A DNA stretch of 64,000 nucleotides from Streptomyces griseocarneus (GCA_003674045.1 PENC01000001.1:62001-126000), one strand, 5' to 3'. Counted from the stretch's first letter, positions 38,446 to 46,842 are shown. Notes: generated from the letters alone by a model not told the origin. Numbers and translations: made by a program.

Positions 38446-38580
38446 GGGGTGCGGTGCTCCGGGGGCTTCGTCCCCGGGCCCCCTTCGCCTATTGGGGTGC
38501 CACTTGTGCTTCGTGCGCGGCTGCGGGCCCGGTGGGGGCTTGTCGCGCAGGTCCCCGCGCCCCTGATCGGGGCACGGGGA
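38446..38580 (+). repeat. Dispersed composite intergenic repeat, copy B
   Basis: Same modular order and orientation as copy A: CCGGGGGCTTCGTCCCCGG hairpin, GGGGTGCCACTTG, GCGCGGCTGCGGGCCCGG, CTTGTCGCGCAGG, CCCCGCGCCCC. It fills the space between the converging CobW and parC genes and could act as a bidirectional terminator. Confidence 0.75.
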
Positions 38581-38589
38581 TATAGCCGC

Positions 38590-41049
38590 TTACACCGGTC
38601 CCGCCAGTACCGCCACCGCCTTCGGCAGGGGGGTGCCCGAGCCGTCGCGGCGGGGGTCGGGGGTGGGGAGGTCGGCCGGGGTGCCGTTGGTCGTTGCCGC
38701 GCGGGCCGGGGTCGGGCCTGCCCAGGCCAGGACCAGGCAGTCCTCGCCCTTCAGGAAGCGCTGGCAGCGCACGCCGCCCGTCGCGCGGCCCTTGCGCGGG
38801 TACTGGTCGAACGGTGTGAGCTTCGCCGACGTCCCCGAGGCGCCCAGCAGCGTGCCCGCGGCGCCCGCCACGGTGAACACCACGGCGTCCGCCGCGGGGT
38901 CGACGGCGGTGAAGGAGATCACCTTCGCGCCCGCCGACAGCTTGATGCCCGCCATGCCGCCCGCCGGGCGGCCCTGCGGCCGCACCTGCCCCGCCTGGTA
39001 GCGCAGCAGCTGCGCGTCGTCCGTGATGAAGACCAGGTCCTCCTCGCCCGTACGGAGCTCGACCGCGCCCACGATGCGGTCGCCCTCCTTGAGGGTGATG
39101 ACCTCCAGCTCGTCCTTGTTCGCCGGGTAGTCCGGGACCACGCGCTTGACGACGCCCTGCTCCGTGCCGAGCGCGAGGCCCGGTGAGGACTCGTCCAGCG
39201 TCGTGAGGCAGACCAGCTGTTCGCCCTCCTCCAGCGACAGGAACTCCGACACCGGCGCGCCGCCGGCCAGGCTGGGGGCCGCCGCCGTCTCCGGCAGCCG
39301 GGGCAGGTCGATCACGGGGAGCCGCAGCAGGCGTCCCAGGGACGTCACCGCGCCCACGTCGGCGCGGGCCGTGGCCGGGACCGCCGAGACGATCACATCG
39401 TGCTTGACGCGCTTCGCGCTCGGCTCGCCGTCCTCCGGGAAGGGCTCGCCGGTCGCCGTACGGGCCAGCAGGCCGGTGGAGGAGAGCAGCACCCGGCAGG
39501 GGTCGTCCGCGACCTCCAGGGGCACGGCCGACGCCGGGGCGCCCGCCGACTCCAGCAGCACGGTGCGCCGGTCGGTGCCGAACTTCTTCGCCACGTCGGC
39601 CAGTTCGCCCGAGACCAGCTTGCGGAGCTCCGCGTCCGACTCCAGGATGCGGGTCAGCTCCCCGATCTCCTCGTTCAGCCGGTCGCGCTCCGACTCCAGC
39701 TCGACCCGGTCGAACTTCGTGAGCCGGCGCAGCGGGGTGTCGAGGATGTACTGCGTCTGGACCTCGGAGAGCGAGAAGCGCGCCATGAGGGACTCCTTGG
39801 CCTGCGCGGCGTTCTCACTCGAACGGATGATTCTGATGACCTCGTCGATGTCGACGAGCGCCACCAGCAGACCCTCGACCAGGTGCAGCCGGTTGCTGCG
39901 CTTGGTGCGCCGGAACTCGCTGCGGCGCCGGACCACCTCGAAGCGGTGGTCGAGGTAGACCTCCAGCAGCTCCTTCAGGCCCAGGGTCAGCGGCTGCCCG
40001 TCGACCAGCGCGACGTTGTTGATGCCGAAGGACTCCTCCATCGGCGTCAGCTTGTAGAGCTGCTCCAGCACGGCCTCGGGGTTGAAGCCGTTCTTGACCT
40101 CGATGACGAGTCGCAGGCCGTGCGCGCGGTCCGTGAGGTCCTTGACGTCGGCGATGCCCTGGATCTTCTTGGCGCCGACCAGGTCCTTGATCTTGGAGAT
40201 GACCTTCTCCGGGCCGACCGTGAAGGGCAGCTCGGTGACCACGAGGCCCTTGCGGCGGGCCGTCACGTTCTCCACGGAGACGGTGGCGCGGATCTTGAAG
40301 GTGCCGCGGCCCGTCTCGTAGGCGTCCCGGATGCCGCCGAGGCCCACGATCCGGCCGCCCGTGGGCAGGTCCGGGCCCGGGACGAACTTCATCAGGGTGT
40401 CGAGATCGGCGTTCGGGTGCCGGACCAGGTGCCGGGCGGCGGCGACGACCTCGCCCAGGTTGTGCGGCGGCATGTTCGTCGCCATGCCGACCGCGATCCC
40501 GGACGAGCCGTTGACCAGCAGGTTCGGATAGGCGGCCGGGAGGGCCACCGGCTCCTGCTCGCTGCCGTCGTAGTTCGGCGCGAAATCGACGGTGTCCTCG
40601 TCGATGGACTCCGTCATCAGCGAGGTGGCCGCCGCCATCCGCGCCTCGGTGTAGCGCATCGCGGCGGGCGGGTCGTCGTTGCCCAGCGAGCCGAAGTTGC
40701 CGTGGCCGTCGACCAGCGGCACCCGCATCGAGAACGGCTGCGCCATGCGCACAAGCGCGTCGTAGATGGAGGCGTCACCGTGCGGGTGCAGCTTGCCCAT
40801 CACCTCGCCGACGACGCGTGCGCACTTCACGTACGAACGCTCGGGGCGCAGGCCCATCTCGTTCATCTGGAAGAGGATGCGGCGGTGGACGGGCTTGAGA
40901 CCGTCCCTGGCATCGGGCAGGGCGCGCGAGTAGATGACCGAGTAGGCGTACTCGAGGAAGGAGCCCTGCATCTCGTCGACGACGTCGATGTCGAGGATGC
41001 GCTCCTCGAAGTCGTCCGGCGGCGGGGTCTTCGTGCTGCGGCGGGCCAT
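38590..41049 (-). CDS. parC: Second type IIA topoisomerase A subunit (topoisomerase IV ParC / GyrA2)
   Basis: An 819-residue DNA-cleaving subunit that pairs with ParE. The winged-helix region has LPDARDGLKPVHRRILF and the quinolone-determining stretch GKLHPHGDASIYDALVRM. The catalytic Tyr133 lies in AAMRYTEARM. The tower domain and coiled coil follow, then a C-terminal beta-propeller with repeats such as EGDRIVGAVEL, which differs from the GyrA box propeller. ATG at 41049, with GGAG about 11 bases upstream; the ORF extension to 41247 is rejected. It ends in a rare TAA stop. Divergent from the M16 gene pair over a 242-base promoter region. Confidence 0.95.
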   Translation of the reverse strand: MARRSTKTPPPDDFEERILDIDVVDEMQGSFLEYAYSVIYSRALPDARDGLKPVHRRILFQMNEMGLRPERSYVKCARVVGEVMGKLHPHGDASIYDALVRMAQPFSMRVPLVDGHGNFGSLGNDDPPAAMRYTEARMAAATSLMTESIDEDTVDFAPNYDGSEQEPVALPAAYPNLLVNGSSGIAVGMATNMPPHNLGEVVAAARHLVRHPNADLDTLMKFVPGPDLPTGGRIVGLGGIRDAYETGRGTFKIRATVSVENVTARRKGLVVTELPFTVGPEKVISKIKDLVGAKKIQGIADVKDLTDRAHGLRLVIEVKNGFNPEAVLEQLYKLTPMEESFGINNVALVDGQPLTLGLKELLEVYLDHRFEVVRRRSEFRRTKRSNRLHLVEGLLVALVDIDEVIRIIRSSENAAQAKESLMARFSLSEVQTQYILDTPLRRLTKFDRVELESERDRLNEEIGELTRILESDAELRKLVSGELADVAKKFGTDRRTVLLESAGAPASAVPLEVADDPCRVLLSSTGLLARTATGEPFPEDGEPSAKRVKHDVIVSAVPATARADVGAVTSLGRLLRLPVIDLPRLPETAAAPSLAGGAPVSEFLSLEEGEQLVCLTTLDESSPGLALGTEQGVVKRVVPDYPANKDELEVITLKEGDRIVGAVELRTGEEDLVFITDDAQLLRYQAGQVRPQGRPAGGMAGIKLSAGAKVISFTAVDPAADAVVFTVAGAAGTLLGASGTSAKLTPFDQYPRKGRATGGVRCQRFLKGEDCLVLAWAGPTPARAATTNGTPADLPTPDPRRDGSGTPLPKAVAVLAGPV

Positions 41050-41091
41050 CGCGGCTGCTGCTCCTTCGATCGATTGCCGAGGCGGGCGGTA

Positions 41092-41110
41092 TTGACGTCG
41101 GTTGACGTCG
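41092..41110. repeat. 10-base direct repeat in the parC/M16 promoter region
   Basis: TTGACGTCG occurs at 41092-41100 and 41102-41110. Each contains GACGTC, itself a palindrome. Two copies on one helix face, 43 bases from the parC start, suggest a binding site. Confidence 0.5.
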
Positions 41111-41291
41111 ACCATTGTGGACCGCCCCACTGACAACGCCGACAACCGACCCGTCCGTAAGAGGGCACCGTCCCGGGAACTTCGCCAGATGTCAGCGCGC
41201 TTGCATACAGTGACAGGACTGTTCATCACGCGAGCGCCGCGAGCCATCGCGAGCCTCCACGCGGGATTTCACGCGGATCGAAGGGACGTAC

Positions 41292-42647
41292 ATGCCCATG
41301 GGTCACACGGCCACGCAACAGGCCGGCTCCAGCGGCCTGACAGCGACCGAGCACCGCCTGGCCAACGGCCTGCGGGTGGTGCTCTCCGAAGACCACCTGA
41401 CCCCGGTCGCCGCCGTCTGCCTCTGGTACGACGTCGGCTCCCGCCACGAAGTCAAGGGCCGTACCGGCCTGGCCCACCTCTTCGAGCACCTGATGTTCCA
41501 GGGCTCCGCCCAGGTCGAGGGCAACGGCCACTTCGAGCTGGTGCAGGGCGCGGGCGGCTCGCTCAACGGCACCACCAGCTTCGAGCGCACCAACTACTTC
41601 GAGACCATGCCCGCCCACCAGCTGGAGCTGGCCCTGTGGCTCGAGGCCGACCGCATGGGCTCGCTGCTCGCCGCGCTCGACGACGAGTCCATGGAGAACC
41701 AGCGGGACGTCGTCAAGAACGAGCGCCGCCAGCGCTACGACAACGTCCCCTACGGCACCGCCTTCGAGCGGCTGACCGCCATGGTCTTCCCCGACGGCCA
41801 CCCGTACCACCACACCCCGATCGGCTCCATGGCCGACCTGGACGCGGCGTCCCTGGAGGACGCGCGCGCCTTCTTCCGGACGTACTACGCGCCCGGCAAC
41901 GCCGTCCTGTCGGTCGTCGGCGACATCGACCCCGAGCAGACCCTCGCCTGGATCGAGAAGTACTTCGGCTCCATCCCGGCGCACGACGCCAAGCAGCCGC
42001 CGCGCGACGGCAGCCTCCCCGACACCGTCGGGAAGGAGCTCCGCGAGGTCGTCCGCGAGGAGGTGCCCGCGCGCGCCCTCATGGCCGCCTACCGCCTCCC
42101 GCACGACGGCACCCGCGACGCCGACGCCGCCGATCTCGCCCTGACCGTCCTCGGCCACGGCGAGTCCTCCCGCCTCTACAACCGCCTGGTCCGCCGCGAC
42201 CGCAGCGCCGTCGGCGTCGGCTTCGGCATGCTGCGGCTCGCGGGCGCGCCCTCGGTCGGCTGGCTGGACGTCAAGGCGTCCGGCGGCGTCGAGGTGGCCG
42301 ACATCGAGTCCGCCGTCGACGAGGAGCTCGCCCGCTTCGCCACCGAGGGCCCCACCCCGGAGGAGATGGAGCGCGCCCAGGCCCAGCTGGAGCGCGAGTG
42401 GCTGGACCGGCTCGCCACGGTCAGCGGCCGCGCCGACGAACTGTGCCGCTTCGCGGTGCTGTTCGGCGACCCGCAGCTGGCCCTCACCGCGGTCGAGCGC
42501 GTCCTGGACATCACCCCGGAGGAGGTGCAGAGAGTCGCCAAGGCCCGTTTGCACCCCGACAACCGCGGCGTGCTGGTGTACGAGCCGGTCACCCCCGCCG
42601 CCGACGAGACCGCGCAGGACCGGAACGACGAGGAGACGGCCCAGTGA
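41292..42647 (+). CDS. M16 family metallopeptidase, catalytic-type subunit
   Basis: A 451-residue zinc peptidase of the insulinase/processing-peptidase family. The inverted zinc motif HLFEH (His62, Glu65, His66) is intact, with the distal Glu in ENQRDVVKNERRQRYDN. The C-terminal half is the second M16 domain (EVPARALMAAYRLPHDGTRD, then LTVLGHGESSRLYNRLVR). It has no signal peptide, so it works in the cytoplasm. The ATG at 41292 is followed by M-G-H-T; the GTGA overlap at its end couples it to the next gene. Together they look like the two halves of a mitochondrial-processing-peptidase-like heterodimer. Confidence 0.94.
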   Translation: MPMGHTATQQAGSSGLTATEHRLANGLRVVLSEDHLTPVAAVCLWYDVGSRHEVKGRTGLAHLFEHLMFQGSAQVEGNGHFELVQGAGGSLNGTTSFERTNYFETMPAHQLELALWLEADRMGSLLAALDDESMENQRDVVKNERRQRYDNVPYGTAFERLTAMVFPDGHPYHHTPIGSMADLDAASLEDARAFFRTYYAPGNAVLSVVGDIDPEQTLAWIEKYFGSIPAHDAKQPPRDGSLPDTVGKELREVVREEVPARALMAAYRLPHDGTRDADAADLALTVLGHGESSRLYNRLVRRDRSAVGVGFGMLRLAGAPSVGWLDVKASGGVEVADIESAVDEELARFATEGPTPEEMERAQAQLEREWLDRLATVSGRADELCRFAVLFGDPQLALTAVERVLDITPEEVQRVAKARLHPDNRGVLVYEPVTPAADETAQDRNDEETAQ

Positions 42648-44044
42648 GCGACGCCGTGGCCACCGCAGGCCCTTCGATGACCTTCCACCCGCAGCCGCGG
42701 GCCGGCGAGGCGACCCCCTGGGCCTTCCCCGCCCCCGAGCGCGGCCAGCTGCCCAACGGCCTCACCGTGCTGAGCTGCCACCGCCCCGGCCAGCAGATCG
42801 TGGCCGTGGAGGTCAACCTCCTGGCCCCGCTGGACGCCGAGCCCGAGGGGCTCGACGGCGTCGCCACCATCATGGCGCGCGCCCTGTCCGAGGGCACCAG
42901 CACCTACACGGCCGAGGAGTTCACCGCCGAGCTGGAGCGCTGCGGTGCCACCCTCGACGCGCATGCCGACCACCCCGGCGTCCGGCTCTCGCTGGAGGTG
43001 CCCGCCTCCCGGCTCACCAAGGCGCTCGCACTGCTCGCCGACGCGCTGCGCGCCCCCGCCTTCCCCGAGAGCGAGATCGAGCGCCTCGTCCGCAACCGTC
43101 TGGACGAGATCCCGCACGAGCTGGCCAACCCGGCCCGGCGCGCGGCCATGGCGCTCTCGCAGCACCTCTTCCCGGCCGACGCCCGGATCTCCCGCCCCCG
43201 CCAGGGCACCCAGGAGACCGTCGAGGGCATCGACGCCGCCGCCGTGCGCGCCTTCTACACGGCGCACGTCCGGCCCGCCACCTCGACCGCCGTGGTCGTC
43301 GGCGACTTCACCGACGTCGACCTCGACGCGGCGCTCGCCGACACCCTGGGCGCCTGGACCGGCGCCCCCGCGGAGCCCCGCCCCGTGCCGCCGATCACCG
43401 CGGACGACACCGGCCGCGTGGTGATCGTGGACCGCCCCGGCGCCGTCCAGACCCAGCTGCTGATCGGCCGGATCGGTGCCGACCGCCACGACCGCGTCTG
43501 GCCCGCCCAGGTCCTCGGCACGTACTGCCTCGGCGGCACCCTGACCTCCCGTCTGGACCGTGTCCTGCGCGAGGAGAAGGGCTACACCTACGGCGTACGG
43601 TCCTTCGGCCAGGTGCTGCGCTCCGCCCCGGAGGGCACCGGCGCGGCCATGCTCGCCATCAGCGGCTCGGTGGACACCGCCTCCACCGGCCCCGCCCTGG
43701 CCGACCTGTGGACCGTGCTGCGGACCCTCGCCGCCGAGGGGCTGACGGACGCCGAGCGGGATGCCGCCGTGCAGAACCTCGTGGGCGTCGCGCCGCTCAA
43801 GTACGAGACCGCCGCGGCCGTCGCGGGCACGCTCGCCGACCAGGTCGAGCAGTACCTGCCGGACGACTTCCAGGCACGGCTCTACGAGCGCCTCGCGCAG
43901 ACGGGCACCGTGGAGGCCACCGCCGCCGCCGTCAGCGCCTTCCCGGTCGACCGGCTCGTCACCGTCCTCGTCGGTGACGCCGCGCAGATCGAGGAGCCCG
44001 TCAAGGCGCTCGGCATCGGCGAGGTCACCGTCGTCGGCGGCTGA
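42644..44044 (+). CDS. M16 family peptidase-like protein, non-catalytic partner subunit
   Basis: A 466-residue M16-fold protein without HxxEH: the position is occupied by GVATIMARALSEG. It keeps the rest of the fold, including GTQETVEGIDAAAVRAFYTAHVRPA and the Gly-rich REEKGYTYGVRSFG loop that in processing peptidases binds substrate. The GTG at 42644 overlaps the stop of the catalytic gene. By analogy with alpha subunits of processing peptidases, it should bind substrate and activate its partner. Together the two genes probably form a cytoplasmic peptide-clearing heterodimer. The terminator at 44107-44140 follows. Confidence 0.92.
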   Translation: MSDAVATAGPSMTFHPQPRAGEATPWAFPAPERGQLPNGLTVLSCHRPGQQIVAVEVNLLAPLDAEPEGLDGVATIMARALSEGTSTYTAEEFTAELERCGATLDAHADHPGVRLSLEVPASRLTKALALLADALRAPAFPESEIERLVRNRLDEIPHELANPARRAAMALSQHLFPADARISRPRQGTQETVEGIDAAAVRAFYTAHVRPATSTAVVVGDFTDVDLDAALADTLGAWTGAPAEPRPVPPITADDTGRVVIVDRPGAVQTQLLIGRIGADRHDRVWPAQVLGTYCLGGTLTSRLDRVLREEKGYTYGVRSFGQVLRSAPEGTGAAMLAISGSVDTASTGPALADLWTVLRTLAAEGLTDAERDAAVQNLVGVAPLKYETAAAVAGTLADQVEQYLPDDFQARLYERLAQTGTVEATAAAVSAFPVDRLVTVLVGDAAQIEEPVKALGIGEVTVVGG

Positions 44045-44106
44045 GATCTCCGCCGGTCTCCGTCGCCCCCTGAAGGCGGCTGACGACCGGTGAGCTCCGC
44101 CACGGT

Positions 44107-44140
44107 GAGGCGCGTGGAGCCAACAGGCCCCACGCGCCTC
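44107..44140 (+). terminator. Terminator of the M16 gene pair
   Basis: Perfect 11-base arms GAGGCGCGTGG (44107-44117) and its complement (44130-44140) with a 12-base loop, 63 bases after the stop codon. Confidence 0.85.
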
Positions 44141-44179
44141 CCTTATGTCCGAATTGGTGGACTGGTTGCGCCTCTGTTC

Positions 44180-44195
44180 TGTGGCGTACGCCACA
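44180..44195. promoter_or_regulatory. Crp-type binding site upstream of the M23 gene
   Basis: TGTGGCGTACGCCACA is a perfect 16-base palindrome and fits the Streptomyces Crp motif GTG-N6-GNCAC exactly. With TTGTTG (44211-44216) and TAGCGT (44235-44240, 18-base spacer) as promoter, its centre falls near position -60, suited to activation. Confidence 0.7.
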
Positions 44196-44210
44196 AAACA
44201 TGAGTTCTGT

Positions 44211-44240
44211 TTGTTGTTCGAAAGCGGCGCCGTCTAGCGT
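44211..44240 (+). promoter_or_regulatory. Promoter of the M23 peptidase gene
   Basis: TTGTTG and TAGCGT are separated by 18 bases, just upstream of the riboswitch. The transcript would start near 44247, about 200 bases before the ATG. Confidence 0.55.
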
Positions 44241-44259
44241 CGGAGCGGCTGTTCGTCAG

Positions 44260-44428
44260 ATGTGAGTCGCACCCGCGGCCCCGGGCAGCCATCGCCGAGT
44301 CCCCGTACGGCGCGAGCCAGGGGAGCCGGGGACCCACATGTCCCTGGGGTGAATCGGGTCCCTCTCCGAGGAATCCGTAGGAGACCTTCCTGCTCCGAAC
44401 CCGTCAGCTAACCCGGTAGGCGAGAAGG
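44260..44428 (+). promoter_or_regulatory. ydaO-type c-di-AMP riboswitch
   Basis: The leader carries hallmark blocks of the ydaO class: GGGGTGAATCGG (44346-44357), GAGGAATCCG shortly after, and the conserved 3' block CCGTCAGCTAACCCGGTAGG (44401-44420), enclosed by G+C-rich stems (GTCCCCGTACGG, CCGGGGACCCAC). In Streptomyces this class sits before cell-wall hydrolase genes, where c-di-AMP turns expression off. The ribosome site GGAAAGGA lies just after it. Confidence 0.9.
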
Positions 44429-44450
44429 AAGGAAAGGACGAGCCGTACCC

Positions 44451-45254
44451 ATGGCGTTCACCCGCCCCACCGGTAAGCACCGTCGCCCGAGCCGCGCCGT
44501 CCGCGCCGGAGCGAACGTCGCAGGTATAGCCGGTCTCGCGGCCACGGGTGTGGTCGCGGGATTCGCCGCCCCGGCTCTCGCCGCCACCGACGACGCCCCG
44601 CGCGTCGAGGACACGGGCCTGACCCAGGCCATCGTGATCGGTGACGACACCGCCGACCGCGTCGGCGAGCAGGCCGAGGTCCAGCGCAGCGCCGCCGACG
44701 AGGCCGCCATCCGACTCCAGGCCGAGGCCGCCGCCAAGCAGCAGGCCGCCGACGTCAAGAAGGCCGCCGACGAGGCCCGGCGCAAGGCCGACGCCGAGCG
44801 CAAGGAGCAGGAGCGCATCACCCGCGAGCAGGAGCGCCAGCGCCTCAACCTGTTCGTCAGCCCGATCGACGGCTCGTACGTCTCCACCAGCTACAAGGCC
44901 TCCAGCAGCCTGTGGTCCTCCGGCAGCCACACCGGTGTGGACTTCCACGCCGAGTCGGGCACCTCGGTCCACGCCGTGGGCGCGGGCACGATCGTCGAGG
45001 CCGGCTGGGGCGGCGCGTACGGCAACAACGTCGTCATCCGCCACAACGACGGCACCTACACGCAGTACGGCCACCTGTCGTCCATCGACGTGTCCGTCGG
45101 CCAGAGCGTCACCGCGGGCCAGCAGATCGGCCTCTCCGGCGCCACCGGCAATGTCACCGGCCCGCACCTGCACTTCGAGGCCCGCACGGCCCCGACCTAC
45201 GGCTCGGACATCGACCCGGTCGAGTACCTGCGCGAGCACGGCGTGTCCGTCTGA
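44451..45254 (+). CDS. Secreted M23 family peptidoglycan endopeptidase with coiled coil
   Basis: A 267-residue exported cell-wall hydrolase. The signal peptide ends at ALAA near residue 45. Residues about 80 to 130 form an Ala/Glu/Lys-rich coiled coil. The C-terminal LytM domain carries the zinc motifs SHTGVDFHAESG (HxxxD) and the distal HLHFE in VTGPHLHFEAR, both intact, so it should cleave peptide cross-links. Upstream lie a Crp-type palindrome and a c-di-AMP riboswitch, a combination known from rpfA in Streptomyces, pointing to a role in germination or growth restart. Strong ribosome site before the ATG; strong terminator after. Confidence 0.94.
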   Translation: MAFTRPTGKHRRPSRAVRAGANVAGIAGLAATGVVAGFAAPALAATDDAPRVEDTGLTQAIVIGDDTADRVGEQAEVQRSAADEAAIRLQAEAAAKQQAADVKKAADEARRKADAERKEQERITREQERQRLNLFVSPIDGSYVSTSYKASSSLWSSGSHTGVDFHAESGTSVHAVGAGTIVEAGWGGAYGNNVVIRHNDGTYTQYGHLSSIDVSVGQSVTAGQQIGLSGATGNVTGPHLHFEARTAPTYGSDIDPVEYLREHGVSV

Positions 45255-45280
45255 CGTACGCCGTACCCCGCACACTTCCC

Positions 45281-45309
45281 GAAGGCCCCGGTCACCGACC
45301 GGGGCCTTC
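45281..45309 (+). terminator. Terminator of the M23 gene
   Basis: Perfect 13-base arms (45281-45293 and 45297-45309) around a 3-base loop, 26 bases after the stop. Confidence 0.92.
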
Positions 45310-45478
45310 GCGTTGCCGTGGCAGGTTCTTCGCGTTGGCCGGGACCGGGGCCCTCGCGGTGGCCAAAACGGATCGATGGTCCCGGCCGCGCCATCGGAAA
45401 TCGCGGGCGTCTGCAATAGAGTCGCCGGGCAGGCGTCAATCGGCCGCGTTTCGCGGGGGTCATTGCGGAGGTTCACCC

Positions 45479-45496
45479 ATGCGGGGCCGTACGTGA
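45479..45496 (+). other. Five-codon leader reading frame coupled to the GntR gene
   Basis: ATG CGG GGC CGT ACG TGA encodes MRGRT. It has the strong ribosome site GGAGG six bases upstream, and its TGA overlaps the GTG of the GntR gene. The regulator itself has no good ribosome site, so it is probably translated by reinitiation. Confidence 0.55.
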
Positions 45497-46212
45497 ACGG
45501 CTATGACAAAGCGGAGCCCGACAGCCGCAGAATTTCCACCCAGGCCGTATGCACCGCGATTCGCGACGACATCGTCTCCGGCACCTTTCCGCCCGGCGGC
45601 AGGCTCATCGAGGAACTGCTCGCCCGCCGCTACGGGGTCTCCCGCGTGCCGGTGCGCGAGGCCCTGCGCACTCTCGCCTCGGAGGGCTTCGTGACCACGC
45701 GCCGCCACGCGGGCGCCTGTGTCGCCGAGCCCTCCGAGCAGGAGGCCGCCGACCTCCTGGAGGTGCGCGCCCTGCTGGAGCCCCTGGGTGCGGCCCGGGC
45801 CGCCCAGCGCCGTACCGAGGCACACCTCAAGGTGCTCCGCGGGCTGGTCAAGCTGGGTCAGGAGCGGGCCAGATCCGGGCGGACCGCCGAGCTCCGCCCC
45901 CTGGACGACTGGTTCGACGAGACCCTCGCCCAGGCCTCCGGCAGCACCAGCCTCGCCGCGCTGCTCACCCAGCTCCGGCTCAAGATCGCCTGGGTGTACG
46001 TGCCGGAGCCGCCCCTGCGGCCCGTGCGGGACTGGGAGGTCCGCGGCACGCTCGTCGACGCGATCGTCCGGGGCGACGCCGAGCGGGCGCGGTCGATCGC
46101 CGCGGCCCGTGCCGGCCGCGCGCCCGGCGAATACCGGCTGCGCCGCCCCGCCCGCCCGGGCCGCGCGCGCAATCCCGAACGCACCCTGCCCGCCGCCGCC
46201 TCGCGTTCCTGA
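45493..46212 (+). CDS. GntR family transcriptional regulator with FCD domain
   Basis: A 239-residue regulator. The winged helix is STQAVCTAIRDDIVSGTFPPGGRLIEELLARRYGVSRVPVREALRTLASEGFVTTRRHAGACV, followed by the FCD effector domain (LEVRALLEPLGAARAAQR, then DWFDETLAQASGS). The FCD half is compact and ends in an Arg/Pro/Ala-rich tail. The GTG at 45493 overlaps the stop of a tiny leader reading frame. No target operon is adjacent: upstream is the M23 gene behind a terminator, downstream a convergent hpr gene. It may regulate distant metabolic genes. Confidence 0.88.
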   Translation: MNGYDKAEPDSRRISTQAVCTAIRDDIVSGTFPPGGRLIEELLARRYGVSRVPVREALRTLASEGFVTTRRHAGACVAEPSEQEAADLLEVRALLEPLGAARAAQRRTEAHLKVLRGLVKLGQERARSGRTAELRPLDDWFDETLAQASGSTSLAALLTQLRLKIAWVYVPEPPLRPVRDWEVRGTLVDAIVRGDAERARSIAAARAGRAPGEYRLRRPARPGRARNPERTLPAAASRS

Positions 46213-46359
46213 CGGCGGACCGCTATTCACGGCCGTCGCCTCTCCCAGCGCCCGGGAATTCACGCCGGGCGCGCGGGGCGAAAAACGGAGAACGCCGAAG
46301 AGCGGCGGCGAACGACGAACTCGGCGGAAAGGCGGCCGGAACCGGCCGGAAAAAGACAA

Positions 46360-46378
46360 CGGGGCCGCGACGGCCCCG
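46360..46378. terminator. Hairpin between the GntR and ptsH genes
   Basis: CGGGGCCG (46360-46367) and CGGCCCCG (46371-46378) pair around 3 bases between converging genes. The surrounding 46213-46418 has no gene; G+C-rich short palindromes such as GGCCGGAACCGGCC also occur. Confidence 0.75.
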
Positions 46379-46418
46379 ATCGGCCGCCGCGGCCCCGCCG
46401 CGCGCGCATGCTGGTGAC

Positions 46419-46700
46419 TCAGACGGTCTCCGGGAGCTCCTCGAGCCCCTCGGCGACCAGCTTCGCCAGACGGTCCAGCGCCGCCTCGGCACCCTCGGCG
46501 TCGGACGCCAGCACGATCTCCTCGCCACCCTGGGCGCCCAGGCCCAGCACGGCCAGCATGGAGGCGGCGTTGACGGGGTTGCCGTCGGCCTTGGCGATGG
46601 TCATGGGGACGCCCGCGGCCGTCGCCGCACGGACGAAGATCGACGCGGGACGCGCGTGCAGGCCCTCGGCCCAGCCGACGTTGACGCGGCGCTCAGCCAT
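46419..46700 (-). CDS. ptsH: Phosphocarrier protein HPr of the sugar phosphotransferase system
   Basis: A 93-residue cytoplasmic carrier that passes phosphate from enzyme I to sugar-specific EIIA proteins. The active His15 lies in GLHARPAS, and the regulatory-position Ser47 in NAASMLAVLGLG. Length is typical for Streptomyces. The start is ATG at 46700 (MAERRVNVGWAEG); the ORF extension to 46715 adds five residues and is not needed. A DasR-type operator lies 25 bases upstream, linking it to GlcNAc signalling. Convergent with the GntR gene across the hairpin at 46360-46378, divergent from the acetyltransferase gene. Confidence 0.96.
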   Translation of the reverse strand: MAERRVNVGWAEGLHARPASIFVRAATAAGVPMTIAKADGNPVNAASMLAVLGLGAQGGEEIVLASDAEGAEAALDRLAKLVAEGLEELPETV

Positions 46701-46724
46701 GGTGTTGCCCTTCAAGTCGTTGAC

Positions 46725-46740
46725 AGTTGTCTAGACCAGT
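46725..46740. promoter_or_regulatory. DasR-responsive element (dre) of ptsH
   Basis: The minus strand reads ACTGGTCTAGACAACT, one base off the palindrome ACTGGTCTAGACCAGT that defines DasR sites. In S. coelicolor DasR, inactivated by glucosamine-6-phosphate, represses GlcNAc uptake genes including ptsH. The element lies 25 bases upstream of the ptsH start. Confidence 0.88.
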
Positions 46741-46842
46741 GTTGCACAGGGGGCGCAGTGCTCCGGCTGCCCCCACCTTCCCCCGCCCCGACCGGGCCCG
46801 CGACCGGGGCGGACTGTCGGTGCCCGGCCTTACGCTTGGCCC

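Noticed and set aside
41102..42643. Upstream part of the long plus frame that ends with the second M16 gene
   Set aside because: It overlaps the first M16 gene in another frame; only the part from GTG 42644 matches the family.
44641..45492. Upstream part of the plus frame ending with the GntR regulator
   Set aside because: It runs through the M23 gene in another frame and its terminator. The regulator begins at about 45493.
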